Assembly: GCA_964591275.1 (NCBI GenBank)
Contig: CAZQAE010000025.1
Coordinates: 4,777 to 68,776, forward strand
Direction: 5' to 3'
DNA length: 64,000 nucleotides
Source: G963674685 sp964591275
GTDB lineage: Bacteria > Lernaellota > Lernaellaia > JACKCT01
Part shown: in pieces, positions 7,981 to 17,697 of the stretch
Layout of the letters: the number at the start of each line of letters is the position of its first letter
Numbering within the stretch: the first letter of the stretch is position 1
Program-made: the position numbers and the translations under genes
Notes under the pieces: model-generated
Database searches by the model: none
What the model was told of the DNA's origin: nothing
What the model saw: the letters and a program-made list of their open reading frames with translations, nothing else

Positions 7981-9573
7981 TTGAGAATCTGGGCGACGCT
8001 GGATGACTTTCTAAGGCCCCAGGGCGCGACCCTTGTGGGACGCAACGTAGCCAACAACAATTTCCTCAAAGCCCTTTTCAAATACGGCTCCTTCGACGAA
8101 TACCATTTCTTTTTGGCCAACAGCGCGCACCGCCGCCTCTTTCGGGAAAAATGGGAGCCATTTCTCGGCAGCCTCGGTATGGAAAAAAAGGTCAAACTAC
8201 TCGACAGGCTTATGCTTGCCGACATGATGCGCGAAGTCGATTACACCGTCTTTCATTGTTCCGACCATGTGACATGGCTGACGCCCCTTTGCCGGCTGCG
8301 CAATCGCTACGCGCAGGTTCCCGTCACGGGAATGATTTTTTCTCTGAGCTACCCGCGCCTTATGAACAGCTATCTTGACATGATGCACGGCGGAATTGCC
8401 GAGTGCGATGCGCTGCTTTGCATATCGAAAGCCGGGCGGAAAGTTGTGGAAAACTGCTTTGATCAAATCCACAAGGGCTTCGGTCTTGCGCCGCCGCCCC
8501 TGCGAATGGAAATCTCTCCCCTGGGGCTTGATGCTCAAAGCCTACCCAGGCTCGACCGCGCGGCCTGTCGTGCAAAACTCGGATTCTCCGACAGCGAGCC
8601 GGTCGCGCTTTGTTTCGGACGCCTGTCGGATCACGACAAGATGGATCTTTTCCCCTTGATGCAGGCCTTTCGCGACGCCACCGGGGATTCAAACTGCCGC
8701 CTCGTACTCGCCGGGGCGAGCGCCGACGAAGACTACGAGCGCATGTTGCGCCTGTGGGCAAAAGCTCTTGGCATTACAGACAAGATTTCGATTTTCAAGA
8801 ATCCCGACGAGGATTTGAAATGGCTTCTTTTTCACGCCGCCGATTTTTTTGTTTCGCCCACCGACAACCCGCAGGAAACTTTCGGCATCACTCTCGTCGA
8901 GGCGATGGCCTGCGGCCTGCCGATGATCGTTTCCGATTATGACGGCTATAAGGAAGTTGCCGCCGGCGAGGTCGCCGTGCGCGTGAAAACCACATGGGAT
9001 CGTTTCGACGAACTGGCCGATCTTGCTCCGCTGATGGACGAGCGCACGCTGCATCGATATTTTGCGCAGTCCCTTGCCGTCGATGTTGGGGAGCTGACCG
9101 AGGCCATACGAAAAATGATTCGGGAGCCTGAAGACCGCCGGCGGATGGGCGAAGCCGGTCGATTGCGTTTTTTGGAAAAATACGACTACCGCATTTTAAT
9201 TCCTCAAATGGAAAATCTCTGGGACGAATTGAAAAAGCAATGCGACATCACCCTTGATGAAACGAAAAGCGATCCGATGGCGATGGATGTCTTTGAAATT
9301 TTCTCCCATTACCCCACGGAGACGATTTCGCCCGACGCACTGCTCCGTCAAAGCCAACTGGCCATTGAATTTCGCAAGGCGCGCTCGGAACATCCGCTCT
9401 TTGCGGAGATGTCCAATATCATCGACAAGGAGTTGATTCCCAGGCTCCTGTTTCAACTCAGAAAACCTGCCCGCCTGGCCGACATCGTCCGGCGCTCCGA
9501 AATTCCGGCGTCAAAAACGCGCTATGCGCTGATGTGGATGCTCAAGCACGGACTGATTGAAAAGGATGAATGA
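7981..9573 (+). CDS. GT4-family glycosyltransferase with C-terminal helical domain
   Basis: This 530-residue protein has a GT-B fold glycosyltransferase core (about 1-415). It contains the nucleotide-sugar region CFGRLSDHDK near 211-220 and the EX7E pair at E299 and E307 in QETFGITLVEAMACGLP. Residues about 420-530 form an extra helical region whose last part (LADIVRRSEIPASKTRYALMWM split across 478-505) looks like a winged helix-turn-helix, which is unusual for GT4 enzymes. The TTG start follows GGAGG at 8-base spacing. It probably belongs to one operon with the ThiF-like gene before it and possibly the giant radical SAM gene after it. The acceptor is unknown. Confidence 0.85.
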   Translation: MRIWATLDDFLRPQGATLVGRNVANNNFLKALFKYGSFDEYHFFLANSAHRRLFREKWEPFLGSLGMEKKVKLLDRLMLADMMREVDYTVFHCSDHVTWLTPLCRLRNRYAQVPVTGMIFSLSYPRLMNSYLDMMHGGIAECDALLCISKAGRKVVENCFDQIHKGFGLAPPPLRMEISPLGLDAQSLPRLDRAACRAKLGFSDSEPVALCFGRLSDHDKMDLFPLMQAFRDATGDSNCRLVLAGASADEDYERMLRLWAKALGITDKISIFKNPDEDLKWLLFHAADFFVSPTDNPQETFGITLVEAMACGLPMIVSDYDGYKEVAAGEVAVRVKTTWDRFDELADLAPLMDERTLHRYFAQSLAVDVGELTEAIRKMIREPEDRRRMGEAGRLRFLEKYDYRILIPQMENLWDELKKQCDITLDETKSDPMAMDVFEIFSHYPTETISPDALLRQSQLAIEFRKARSEHPLFAEMSNIIDKELIPRLLFQLRKPARLADIVRRSEIPASKTRYALMWMLKHGLIEKDE

Positions 9574-9790
9574 TTGCACAATGATTGGGCTATTACTCAT
9601 TTGATGCCAATCTTGTGAATTTTTTATTCCCGCCGTTAAAACGAATTTCTAAATTCAAACATCCCTAACAAGACGCAAAAATAATTGTGACGCCCGCCAT
9701 AGGCATGTCATTCACAAGGATGAAACCCTTGCGCTTGCGTGGGCCATAATTTACCGTGATGACTCGCTGGCGCGAACTCAAAGGACTCCC

Positions 9791-12700
9791 ATGAGCAAAG
9801 GTCCGAATATACAACTTGTTATCTGCCCTCCCTTCGGCCCGGAGATGCCCCCCCTTTCCCTGGCATGCCTGGCGGCTGCGGCGCGCAAGGTGGGTTTTAG
9901 CGCCGGCGTCATGGACCTGAACATCCGTGTCTTTCGCGAGGCGGGGCCGGATTGCGCCGATCAGTGGAGCATGGATTACAAGACGCAATGGGTTTGGCCC
10001 ACGAAGATCGCCGAAACGTATTCCCGGTTTGCCGAAACTCTTGATCGGGCCGTTTTGGAACTGGCGGAAATCGATGCCGGGATTTATGGCTTTTCCTGTC
10101 ATTCGGACAATCGCCTGATGACGCAGGAGATCATCGGGCGTCTCAAACAAATGAAACCCGACGCCTTCGTCATCGTCGGCGGAATGGGCGTTTATTCGGA
10201 ATCCTCCATGCGTCAATTCGACCGTGGCCTGGTTGATGCTTTCGTTGTCGGTCACGAGGGCGAAGCGACGCTCATTGAGCTGCTCGAAGCGCAGGCTGAG
10301 AAAAGAAGCCTGGATCGGATTCCAGGCGTCATGGCTCCCGACCGGATGGGGTACGACGACTTCATCGTCCGCGAAACATCGAAAAGTCTGGACGAATTTC
10401 CCTGGCCGACTTTCGAGGATTTCGACTTAACACTCTACACGACAAAAAACCTGCCCATCCTCGCCAGTCGCGGATGCAAGGGCAAATGCGTGTTTTGCAA
10501 TGACCGCGTGCTCATGGGACCGCATCGCTTTCGCCGGGCCGAAAACGTCTTTGAGGAAATCCGACATCACGTCCTGAAAAACAACATAAAAGACTTTTCC
10601 TTCAACGACCTCCAGATCAATTACAACATCGAACAAATCGACCGGCTCTGCACGATGATTTGCGAGTGGAGCGAATCGATTCACTGGACGGCCAACGCCA
10701 TCGTGTCCGAGGCCCTGCAGCCCAGCATCCTGAAAAATCTGCGCGCCGCCGGTTGCCACACGATCACCCTCGGCATCGAAAGCGGCTCCGAGCGGATCAT
10801 GAAGGGCATGAATAAGGGTTTTTCAAAAGACACCGTCCGGAGGCTTATGCGCGATATGCGCGAGGCGGACATTACGCTCTGGATCAACCTCGTCATCGGC
10901 TTCCCTGGCGAGACGGATGAAAGCGTGGCCGAAACCATCGCCTTTATCGAAAACTACGCGCACCTGATCAATGAAGTGTGCGTGTGCAATTCCTGCAACA
11001 TTCTCGACTACTCCATTCTGGCGAATAAAAAAGAGAAATTCGGCATCGCGACTTCCGATGATCCCGATTGGTTCGAGGTGTCCTGGGAAACGACGGACGG
11101 CGCCAACACGCCGGCCATACGCAACGCGTGGCTTGGGAGCGTGCTGGAAACGTTGGAAAAGAAGAATGTCCCGGTGCGCCAGACGAATTATCATTTTCAT
11201 GGGGAAAATGAATACTGGGCGGAGCGCAAGCTGGACGCCGTGCTGGCGATCCTGCCGCCTTTTGACACCGCTTCGCCTCCATACCCGCTCGTCATGACAT
11301 CCGCATTTATGCAAGCCCAGGGCTTGGCTGTTTCCAGCATGGATTTCAACCTGGAAACGCATCTGGCGGCCAGGCAACAACATGAAGCCTTCTGGGATCT
11401 TTCGCAAAGGGATGATTGGGCCGATCCGGAGGTTTGCGCCAGGCGCATGGAAATGCTGGGACTGGACGCACAAAAAACAGTCGACCGTCTGCTGGCGCGG
11501 GATGCGGACAACCTCGTTTTTTTTGTGCATCGCGCCAACACGCTGACAACGCTTGCGGTCCTTAAAGGCATCCGGCAAAAGTCCCCCGGCAAACGGACCA
11601 TCCTTATCGGCCCCTCAACATCCATTGCCGCGGAGCGCGATCTTTTTACCGACAAAGTTTGCAACTACATGGTGATCGGTGAAATCGAACAAAGCCTCCG
11701 TGAGCTCGTGTTGCGGCTTAAAGCGGGTGAAAAGCTCTCGTCATTGCGCGGAGTCCGCTACACTGTTCCCGGTGGCGACAAGCATTACTTGCCGCGCGAA
11801 CCGAATATGCTTCTGGATTCGATGCCGCTGCCGGATTACCGTGAATTGCGCCCGGAAAAATACGGTCCCGTGTTGAAAATCCGCACGGGGCGGGGTTGTC
11901 GCTGGCGCTGCGCCTTTTGCGTGCAGCAGCCTTTGGAAGGACCGGCGCGATACCGAAGTCCCAAAGCGGTCTTCGACGAAATCGAGATTGCCTATCGCCG
12001 ACACGACATTCGCGCCTTTGAATTTGACGACCTCGTTTCAAACGGAAATCCCGCCTTGCTCGAAACATTGTGCGAGCTTCTCATCGAAGCGAAGATGCCC
12101 ATACGATTCGGCGCCGATTTCGCTCCGTCCGAGGAACTGAAGCCGCTACTGTTTGAAAAATTGCATGAGGCCGGATGCAAGTTCCTGCGCTTTGGCGTCG
12201 AGAGCTTTTCCGACGATGTTCTGCGTCTGATGAATAAATCCTATACCCCCCGCATCGCGATGCAAAACCTGAAAGACGCGCACAGGGCAGGCCTCGAAAC
12301 GCACATCAACATCATCGTGGGTTTCCCCGGCGAAAGGCCCGAAGATTTTTACATCACCGCCCGCGCGATAAAACAGGTCGAAGGCTTTGTGGATTTCGTG
12401 GATACGGTTTCCGCCTGCGAGGTGCTGCCGAAAAGCGCTATCGAACGTAACTCCCAAAAGTACGTTGTCCTTATGCCGCCGGTGGATCATTCCCGGCAGT
12501 GGAGCCACAAGAGCTGGAACAACGAGGCCTGGAGAAACACCAGGGTCAAGGAGATGGCGGTATGGATCGCGGGCATGGACCTGAAGTTCAACTACGATTT
12601 CTTTCTCAAACCCGGCGACCCCCTGCGCCGGTATGAAAAGCGCATTCGTCGGCGCATAGCCAAAAAGACCGGGAAAGACATCGAGTGCGTTCTGGTCAAT

Positions 12701-15700
12701 ATTTCTCCCTGGGGATTTACAAACCCGCCGCTCGGTCCCGCGATCCTCGCTTCGTACCTGGATCACCACGGCCACGCGGCCAAAATCCTGGATTTCAACG
12801 CCCGCTGGTACGACGAAGCGCCGGCGGATTGGAAGCTTCTGTGGCACGTTGAGAATAAAAACTTCTGGTCCAGCGACGAAACCTGGCCGATACTCGCGCA
12901 CGCTTTCGCAAAAAAGATCAGCGCGGCAACCGATGAAATCCTGAAAGTCGGCGGCGCCGTCATCGGCATTTCCGTTTGCGATCCCAAGGAACGCATGGCC
13001 ATCGAACTGGTCAAACAGATACGCAATATCAATCAGGACAGCGTAATTATTATGGGCGGCCCGGCCATTTTTACGCCGGAATACCGTCGGATTTTTTTCG
13101 AGCGCGTCGGCGATCTGGTGGACGGATACGTTGTCAGCGAGGGCGAAGAGGCGCTGCTGGAAATCGTTGAAGCTGTCAATGCGGGCGGATCGCTCAAAGG
13201 CATTGCCGGAGTCATTACGCTAATCGAAAACGGCGAAACGGATTATACGCCGCGCGAATCAGTCAAGGACCTGGATTCAATACCCTATCCCACGTACGAA
13301 CACTTCGACATGAATCTCTTTACCGGCGATTCCCTGGTTCTCGAATGGTCCCGGGGCTGCATCTCCGATTGCGCCTACTGCAAAGGAAAAAATCTGGCGG
13401 GGACATACCGGAGCCGCTCGGCCCGGCATATTTTTGAAGAGATAAAACACCACGTGGACACGCTCGGATACAAGAGCTTCACCGTGTCCGACAACATCCT
13501 CAATGGCCGCCCGAAAGTACTCGAAGAATTGTGCGACATGATCACAGGCGCAAAGCTTTCCATCCACTGGAACGCCGAGGCGGCGCCGATGAAAAATCTT
13601 TCGCGCACTCTTTTGACCAAGCTCAAAGCCGCGGGCTGTTTCGAGTTGCAACTGGGCGTGGAGACCGGCTCGGAACGCGTGCTGGAAATGATGAACAAGA
13701 GCCGGCTCTTTTCCATTGAATCGGCCGCGAAGGTTCTGCGCGACACGCACGAGGTCGGCATCAAGACTTGCATGTTCTGCATGGTGGGCTATCCCGGCGA
13801 GACGGAAGAGGACTTTCAAAAGACTTTAAATTTCATCGAAGACAATGCGTCGTGGATCGATCAGGTGAAGTCCATCAATTCCTGCCATATCATCACTGGC
13901 ACGGACTTGCATAGAAACGCGAAAGAGCTTGGCATCATTCTTCCTGAAATCGACTATCATTACCTCTGGGTCGATGCGAACGGTCTTGATCACGCGCAGC
14001 GCAATGACCGCATCCGCCGCGCGCTCGCCCTGGTGCAGAGCCTGGGAATCGAGTGCCTGGAAACCAACCTGACCGAAGGAAAGCAGCTCGATCTGTTGCC
14101 TACCCTAAAGGACGATAGCCTTTCCATAGATGAAAAGTTTACGAAGCTTCTTGGCCTTGCGAATCAAATAGGAAGCTTTGATTCCGGCGAATATGGAAAG
14201 AGTGGCAAGGACATCTGCGCGCCGGAAAACGCTGAAGAAGGATTGGATGAAAAAGCCGCCCCGTCGGATCAAGAGACGGTGGATGACAATTTCGTCAAAA
14301 ACAATCTGCCGCTGGCGGGCATCCTTTCCGGCGACAAGGTTTACGCCGGGCCGGATATTATCGAACTGGACCTGACGAACCGCTGCAATCTGCACTGCGC
14401 GGGATGCTGGAACCACGGTTACGAAATGGGAGAGGATCGCTGGACCGGTGAAATCTCCCAGCGCACGCTGCCGACGGACATCGCCCTTCGCGCCATCGAT
14501 CAGGCTGCGGATGCAGGGGCGAAAATGGTGCAGCTTTCCGGCGCGGGAGAGCCGCTGCTTCACCCCGACTTTATCAAGATCATACGGCGCATCAAGTCAC
14601 GCGGCCTGAAATGCACGCTCATCACCAATGGCGTATTGCTCAAAGAAAAGCATATCAAGGAATTTGTAAAAATCGGCTTGGACAATCTGACGGTCAGCGC
14701 TTGGGCGGGAACGCCGGAAATGTACGCCACGGTGCATCCCAAGACGAAAGGCAAAACCCTCATCGGAATCCGGGACACGTTGATCCGTCTGCACGAATTG
14801 AAAAGAGAAAAGAAGCGCAACAGGCCGCATGTGAAAATCTACAACGTGATCAGTCGCCTGAACGCCGGCGGCATCGATGACATGATCACTTTCGCCCTGC
14901 GTTGTCGGGCCGATCATGTAGAGTTTACGCCCATCGACATTGTGGCGGGCAAATCGGATCATCTCGCTCTTCGCGACACCGACAGAGAGACAATAAAAAC
15001 TCAGCTCGACGGACTTGTCAGGCGAAACGACTATCTTGAACTCGATCCCACGCAGTCGCCAAAAGATAAAGACAACACCGGCGAGGGAAAAGAATTTGCA
15101 CGATTCGTGAAATACGAAATTCTGCCCAAAGATTTCCGCTACGAATTGGATGACATCACCAAGTTCGACGTGCTATGCGCGCGCAAGGAATGGCGTCTCG
15201 ACATCCGTGAAGACAATGTTGATGAAAATGCGCTTTTTTTTGGCTATCCGAAAGAGGAATGCCAAAAGTGCCCGCTTTTGAAAAAATGCAGCATCGACAG
15301 TGAGCACTTTCACATCCGGGTGGAATTTTTGTCGGTGCTCGGATTCGGCGCATTCTACCGACGGATCACCAGCGTAGCTGCGGCAAGCGGCGCATATGAC
15401 AGGGACATCATTCGCGACCTGCCCTGCAACATCGGGTGGACTTACGTGCGCATCGGCACAGACGGCGCCGTACTGCCCTGCTGCAAAGGCAAGCGCATGC
15501 CGATGGGAAATCTGAATGAAAAAGACTTACTCACGATTTGGATCTCGCAGCCTTATGCAAAATTTCGCGATAAGGCCATGAACTGTCCGAAAGATGATCC
15601 TTATTTTAACTCCATTGATTGCCTCAAAGCCTGCGACAATCTGGGAATGATTCTCAAAACCACCGAAGCCCTCAACAAGCTGAGTGATGAGCAGAAGCAA

Positions 15701-15763
15701 GCTCTTTTGAACATCGACAAGTCCGGATTCGAAGAGCTTAATTATTCTGTAGTAAAAAAATAG
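9791..15763 (+). CDS. Giant protein with four radical SAM cores (three with B12-binding-like domains, one SPASM-type)
   Basis: This single uninterrupted 1990-residue frame reads as four enzymes in tandem. Unit 1 (about 1-470) has a B12-binding-like Rossmann region and radical SAM cysteines C229, C233, C236. Unit 2 (about 478-945) repeats this with C703, C707, C710. Unit 3 (about 960-1440) repeats it with C1190, C1194, C1197. Units 1-3 each carry a GXESGS- or GVETGS-like block and a VGFPGE- or VGYPGE-like block. Unit 4 (about 1505-1990) has C1532, C1536, C1539 and a Cys-rich tail (C1796, C1824, C1827, C1833, C1879, C1897, C1898, C1932, C1944, C1948) of SPASM type. The B12 regions lack an obvious DXHXXG motif, so cobalamin may bind base-off or not at all. 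AAGGA precedes the ATG. A linker around 1465-1500 is acidic. Substrate unknown. Confidence 0.9.
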   Translation: MSKGPNIQLVICPPFGPEMPPLSLACLAAAARKVGFSAGVMDLNIRVFREAGPDCADQWSMDYKTQWVWPTKIAETYSRFAETLDRAVLELAEIDAGIYGFSCHSDNRLMTQEIIGRLKQMKPDAFVIVGGMGVYSESSMRQFDRGLVDAFVVGHEGEATLIELLEAQAEKRSLDRIPGVMAPDRMGYDDFIVRETSKSLDEFPWPTFEDFDLTLYTTKNLPILASRGCKGKCVFCNDRVLMGPHRFRRAENVFEEIRHHVLKNNIKDFSFNDLQINYNIEQIDRLCTMICEWSESIHWTANAIVSEALQPSILKNLRAAGCHTITLGIESGSERIMKGMNKGFSKDTVRRLMRDMREADITLWINLVIGFPGETDESVAETIAFIENYAHLINEVCVCNSCNILDYSILANKKEKFGIATSDDPDWFEVSWETTDGANTPAIRNAWLGSVLETLEKKNVPVRQTNYHFHGENEYWAERKLDAVLAILPPFDTASPPYPLVMTSAFMQAQGLAVSSMDFNLETHLAARQQHEAFWDLSQRDDWADPEVCARRMEMLGLDAQKTVDRLLARDADNLVFFVHRANTLTTLAVLKGIRQKSPGKRTILIGPSTSIAAERDLFTDKVCNYMVIGEIEQSLRELVLRLKAGEKLSSLRGVRYTVPGGDKHYLPREPNMLLDSMPLPDYRELRPEKYGPVLKIRTGRGCRWRCAFCVQQPLEGPARYRSPKAVFDEIEIAYRRHDIRAFEFDDLVSNGNPALLETLCELLIEAKMPIRFGADFAPSEELKPLLFEKLHEAGCKFLRFGVESFSDDVLRLMNKSYTPRIAMQNLKDAHRAGLETHINIIVGFPGERPEDFYITARAIKQVEGFVDFVDTVSACEVLPKSAIERNSQKYVVLMPPVDHSRQWSHKSWNNEAWRNTRVKEMAVWIAGMDLKFNYDFFLKPGDPLRRYEKRIRRRIAKKTGKDIECVLVNISPWGFTNPPLGPAILASYLDHHGHAAKILDFNARWYDEAPADWKLLWHVENKNFWSSDETWPILAHAFAKKISAATDEILKVGGAVIGISVCDPKERMAIELVKQIRNINQDSVIIMGGPAIFTPEYRRIFFERVGDLVDGYVVSEGEEALLEIVEAVNAGGSLKGIAGVITLIENGETDYTPRESVKDLDSIPYPTYEHFDMNLFTGDSLVLEWSRGCISDCAYCKGKNLAGTYRSRSARHIFEEIKHHVDTLGYKSFTVSDNILNGRPKVLEELCDMITGAKLSIHWNAEAAPMKNLSRTLLTKLKAAGCFELQLGVETGSERVLEMMNKSRLFSIESAAKVLRDTHEVGIKTCMFCMVGYPGETEEDFQKTLNFIEDNASWIDQVKSINSCHIITGTDLHRNAKELGIILPEIDYHYLWVDANGLDHAQRNDRIRRALALVQSLGIECLETNLTEGKQLDLLPTLKDDSLSIDEKFTKLLGLANQIGSFDSGEYGKSGKDICAPENAEEGLDEKAAPSDQETVDDNFVKNNLPLAGILSGDKVYAGPDIIELDLTNRCNLHCAGCWNHGYEMGEDRWTGEISQRTLPTDIALRAIDQAADAGAKMVQLSGAGEPLLHPDFIKIIRRIKSRGLKCTLITNGVLLKEKHIKEFVKIGLDNLTVSAWAGTPEMYATVHPKTKGKTLIGIRDTLIRLHELKREKKRNRPHVKIYNVISRLNAGGIDDMITFALRCRADHVEFTPIDIVAGKSDHLALRDTDRETIKTQLDGLVRRNDYLELDPTQSPKDKDNTGEGKEFARFVKYEILPKDFRYELDDITKFDVLCARKEWRLDIREDNVDENALFFGYPKEECQKCPLLKKCSIDSEHFHIRVEFLSVLGFGAFYRRITSVAAASGAYDRDIIRDLPCNIGWTYVRIGTDGAVLPCCKGKRMPMGNLNEKDLLTIWISQPYAKFRDKAMNCPKDDPYFNSIDCLKACDNLGMILKTTEALNKLSDEQKQALLNIDKSGFEELNYSVVKK

Positions 15764-15844
15764 ACTCTTTTTTGCATCGTTCGATGATCACAATCCTCGA
15801 AATCTGTCGCCCCTAGTTTTTTTGAAAATTGTCGAAACACCTCA

Positions 15845-17377
15845 TCAATCCTTGTTCAAGACCTTGCTTCCGTGGGCGGATAGAACGGCCTGTTCCATGC
15901 GGGCGACTTCTTTATCCGACAGGAAATCGAAGTGACTCACGCGTTTCCGTGCGGAAAGTCGGCCATGATTTTGCGAGCAGAAGCGAATGAAGAAGTCGAT
16001 CTTTTGGTCGGGCATGTCCACGATCTCCTGAATGGCTTTCCTGGTTTTGTCGTAGTTGGCTAGGAACGCCAATTCGTCAACGAGTTCCGTATTGATGGTC
16101 TGATCGATGAACCGAAAGAGCGCCTCTGCCTGGGGCGTCATATCGATATAGCGGTACCACTTAGCCGTATTATTGTGGACAGTCATGCGGCCTTCTTCGT
16201 CGAGGGAGTATTTCACCAAGGTCATAAGCTTCCGGGAGAACGCTTCCAGAGAGTCGTCATAGTCGGCAGGGTTTTTCAACATGGATGCCGAGATTGGAAA
16301 CATGACGCCTTTTGGCGAAAAGCCTTGTCGGGCAAGAATGTTGTGGATCAGGAAACGGTGGACTCGACCATTGCCATCCTCAAACGGATGTAAGAAAACG
16401 AATCCCCAGGCAATGGAGGCGGCGTGAATCACGGCGGACACTCCTCCTGTTTCCATACGTTTGTGCGTGACTGTCAGTCCTTCCATCAGGTCGGACAGAT
16501 CTTCAGGCTTTGGACATACGAAGTGGATTTTTTCCTTCTGCCAGGCGACCGTCTCGCCGACGTAATTCTGACTTGATCGATAATCGGAATCGCGAAACCG
16601 TGGATCAACAATACGATTCTGAAGCTCAATCAAGTGCGTTTTTTCGCAAAAGTCTTCCTCCTCAGCCGATTGAAGCAGCGCAATGAATCGTTCAGTCCGG
16701 GTTGAGGTAGGTTTGATGTGTTCGATTTCAAAGGAGGATTTTGTTTCCTTGGCATAAAGGTAGCCGAGTGCTCGCCTCAGTAACTCCGGAGAATAGGCAG
16801 ACACAACTTGACGGCATTGCTTGGGAAGATCCGCTGTTTCAAAGTCGCGAGAGGCATCGGTGCGGCGAACCATCGGGCTAAATCGCCTGTCGCCCAGCAA
16901 ATTATCATTTATTCGCTGACGCCGAATTTTGCGGGCCGGAGCGACGGTATAGTATTCATCGGGATCAAGCAGATCAATGTAGTTTCCCTGCTTCACATTA
17001 TCCAGCGGAAGCGTTTTGTCTGTCAGGAACTCGTAAAGAAACCACAACCGCCGGGCAAACTTGCCGGTTGGTTTGGACCTGAGATATTCAAGAAAATCTG
17101 TTTTTGCAACTTCCTGAAAAAAGCTGGCGAGTATCGCAAGATTCGTACCATCATACTTGAGGGCAAATTCAAGATGATCACCCAGTGTTTCCCCCGGCCA
17201 GTACTTGGACGGATATACTTCCTCGACAATGTCCCCACTCGTATTGATCCAGTGGATTCCACTGGTCCTTACCAGAGACCTGTGCCAATTCGGGATGACA
17301 TTGAGATTGTACAGCTCAATAAGCGCCGCATATCCTGCGAGCCTGAAAGTCGATTTATCCTGATCGTTTACAGAAAT
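15845..17377 (-). CDS. Fic-family protein (AMPylase type), apparent ATT start
   Basis: Fic proteins transfer AMP or a related group to target hydroxyls. The catalytic motif HPFEDGNGRVHR is complete (330-341 counted from the ATT), and the self-inhibitory SSFEIE motif lies N-terminal to it (214-219), as in class II Fic proteins. The first ordinary start is a TTG at 17047, but the frame stays open and clearly conserved upstream (for example AGYAALIELYNLNVIPNW and YPSKYWPGETLGDHLEFALK), as in ~510-residue family members. No ATG, GTG or TTG occurs before the upstream stop. An ATT at 17377 has GGAGGA 5 bases upstream, so I take it as the start. Alternatives are a mutated start codon in a silenced gene, or an N-terminally shortened protein. 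Confidence 0.85.
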   Translation of the reverse strand: MSVNDQDKSTFRLAGYAALIELYNLNVIPNWHRSLVRTSGIHWINTSGDIVEEVYPSKYWPGETLGDHLEFALKYDGTNLAILASFFQEVAKTDFLEYLRSKPTGKFARRLWFLYEFLTDKTLPLDNVKQGNYIDLLDPDEYYTVAPARKIRRQRINDNLLGDRRFSPMVRRTDASRDFETADLPKQCRQVVSAYSPELLRRALGYLYAKETKSSFEIEHIKPTSTRTERFIALLQSAEEEDFCEKTHLIELQNRIVDPRFRDSDYRSSQNYVGETVAWQKEKIHFVCPKPEDLSDLMEGLTVTHKRMETGGVSAVIHAASIAWGFVFLHPFEDGNGRVHRFLIHNILARQGFSPKGVMFPISASMLKNPADYDDSLEAFSRKLMTLVKYSLDEEGRMTVHNNTAKWYRYIDMTPQAEALFRFIDQTINTELVDELAFLANYDKTRKAIQEIVDMPDQKIDFFIRFCSQNHGRLSARKRVSHFDFLSDKEVARMEQAVLSAHGSKVLNKD

Positions 17378-17697
17378 GGATTCCTCCGGAAAAACGATCC
17401 AAAACGAGATTTATCGTTATTTTCCCGACCAAGTCAAGTAAAACAATTACAAGGCCGCAACCTTATCAGACCCTCGGTTCAGCAAGAAAAACAGTTATAT
17501 CGCCAGAATATTGGTTACAAAAGGGGCTAATACGGAATTATTGATTACGGAACTGGTTAGTTCGGAAATATTAGTTACAGAGGCCATACTCAAACAAATC
17601 AGGAATTTCATTCCCTACATGCGCGATATTGACGTGTCCACAATAAAGCCCAGGCAGGAACGCTTTTTGTTCGCTTCACCAACACCCTGAAGCCTGC
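17378..17697. other. Intergenic region with imperfect tandem repeats
   Basis: About 320 bases between the Fic gene and the PHP gene. Positions 17507-17582 hold about 2.5 imperfect copies of a ~30-base unit, each with a variant of ATTGGTTAC or ATTAGTTAC. On the plus strand a frame is open through this stretch (up to TGA at 17688) and gives repeats like ILVTK, LLITE and ILVTE, but it has no good start or ribosome site, so I do not call a gene. A 7-bp inverted repeat (AGGCAGG 17652-17658 / CCTGCCT 17693-17699) overlaps the end of the PHP gene. Confidence 0.4.
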
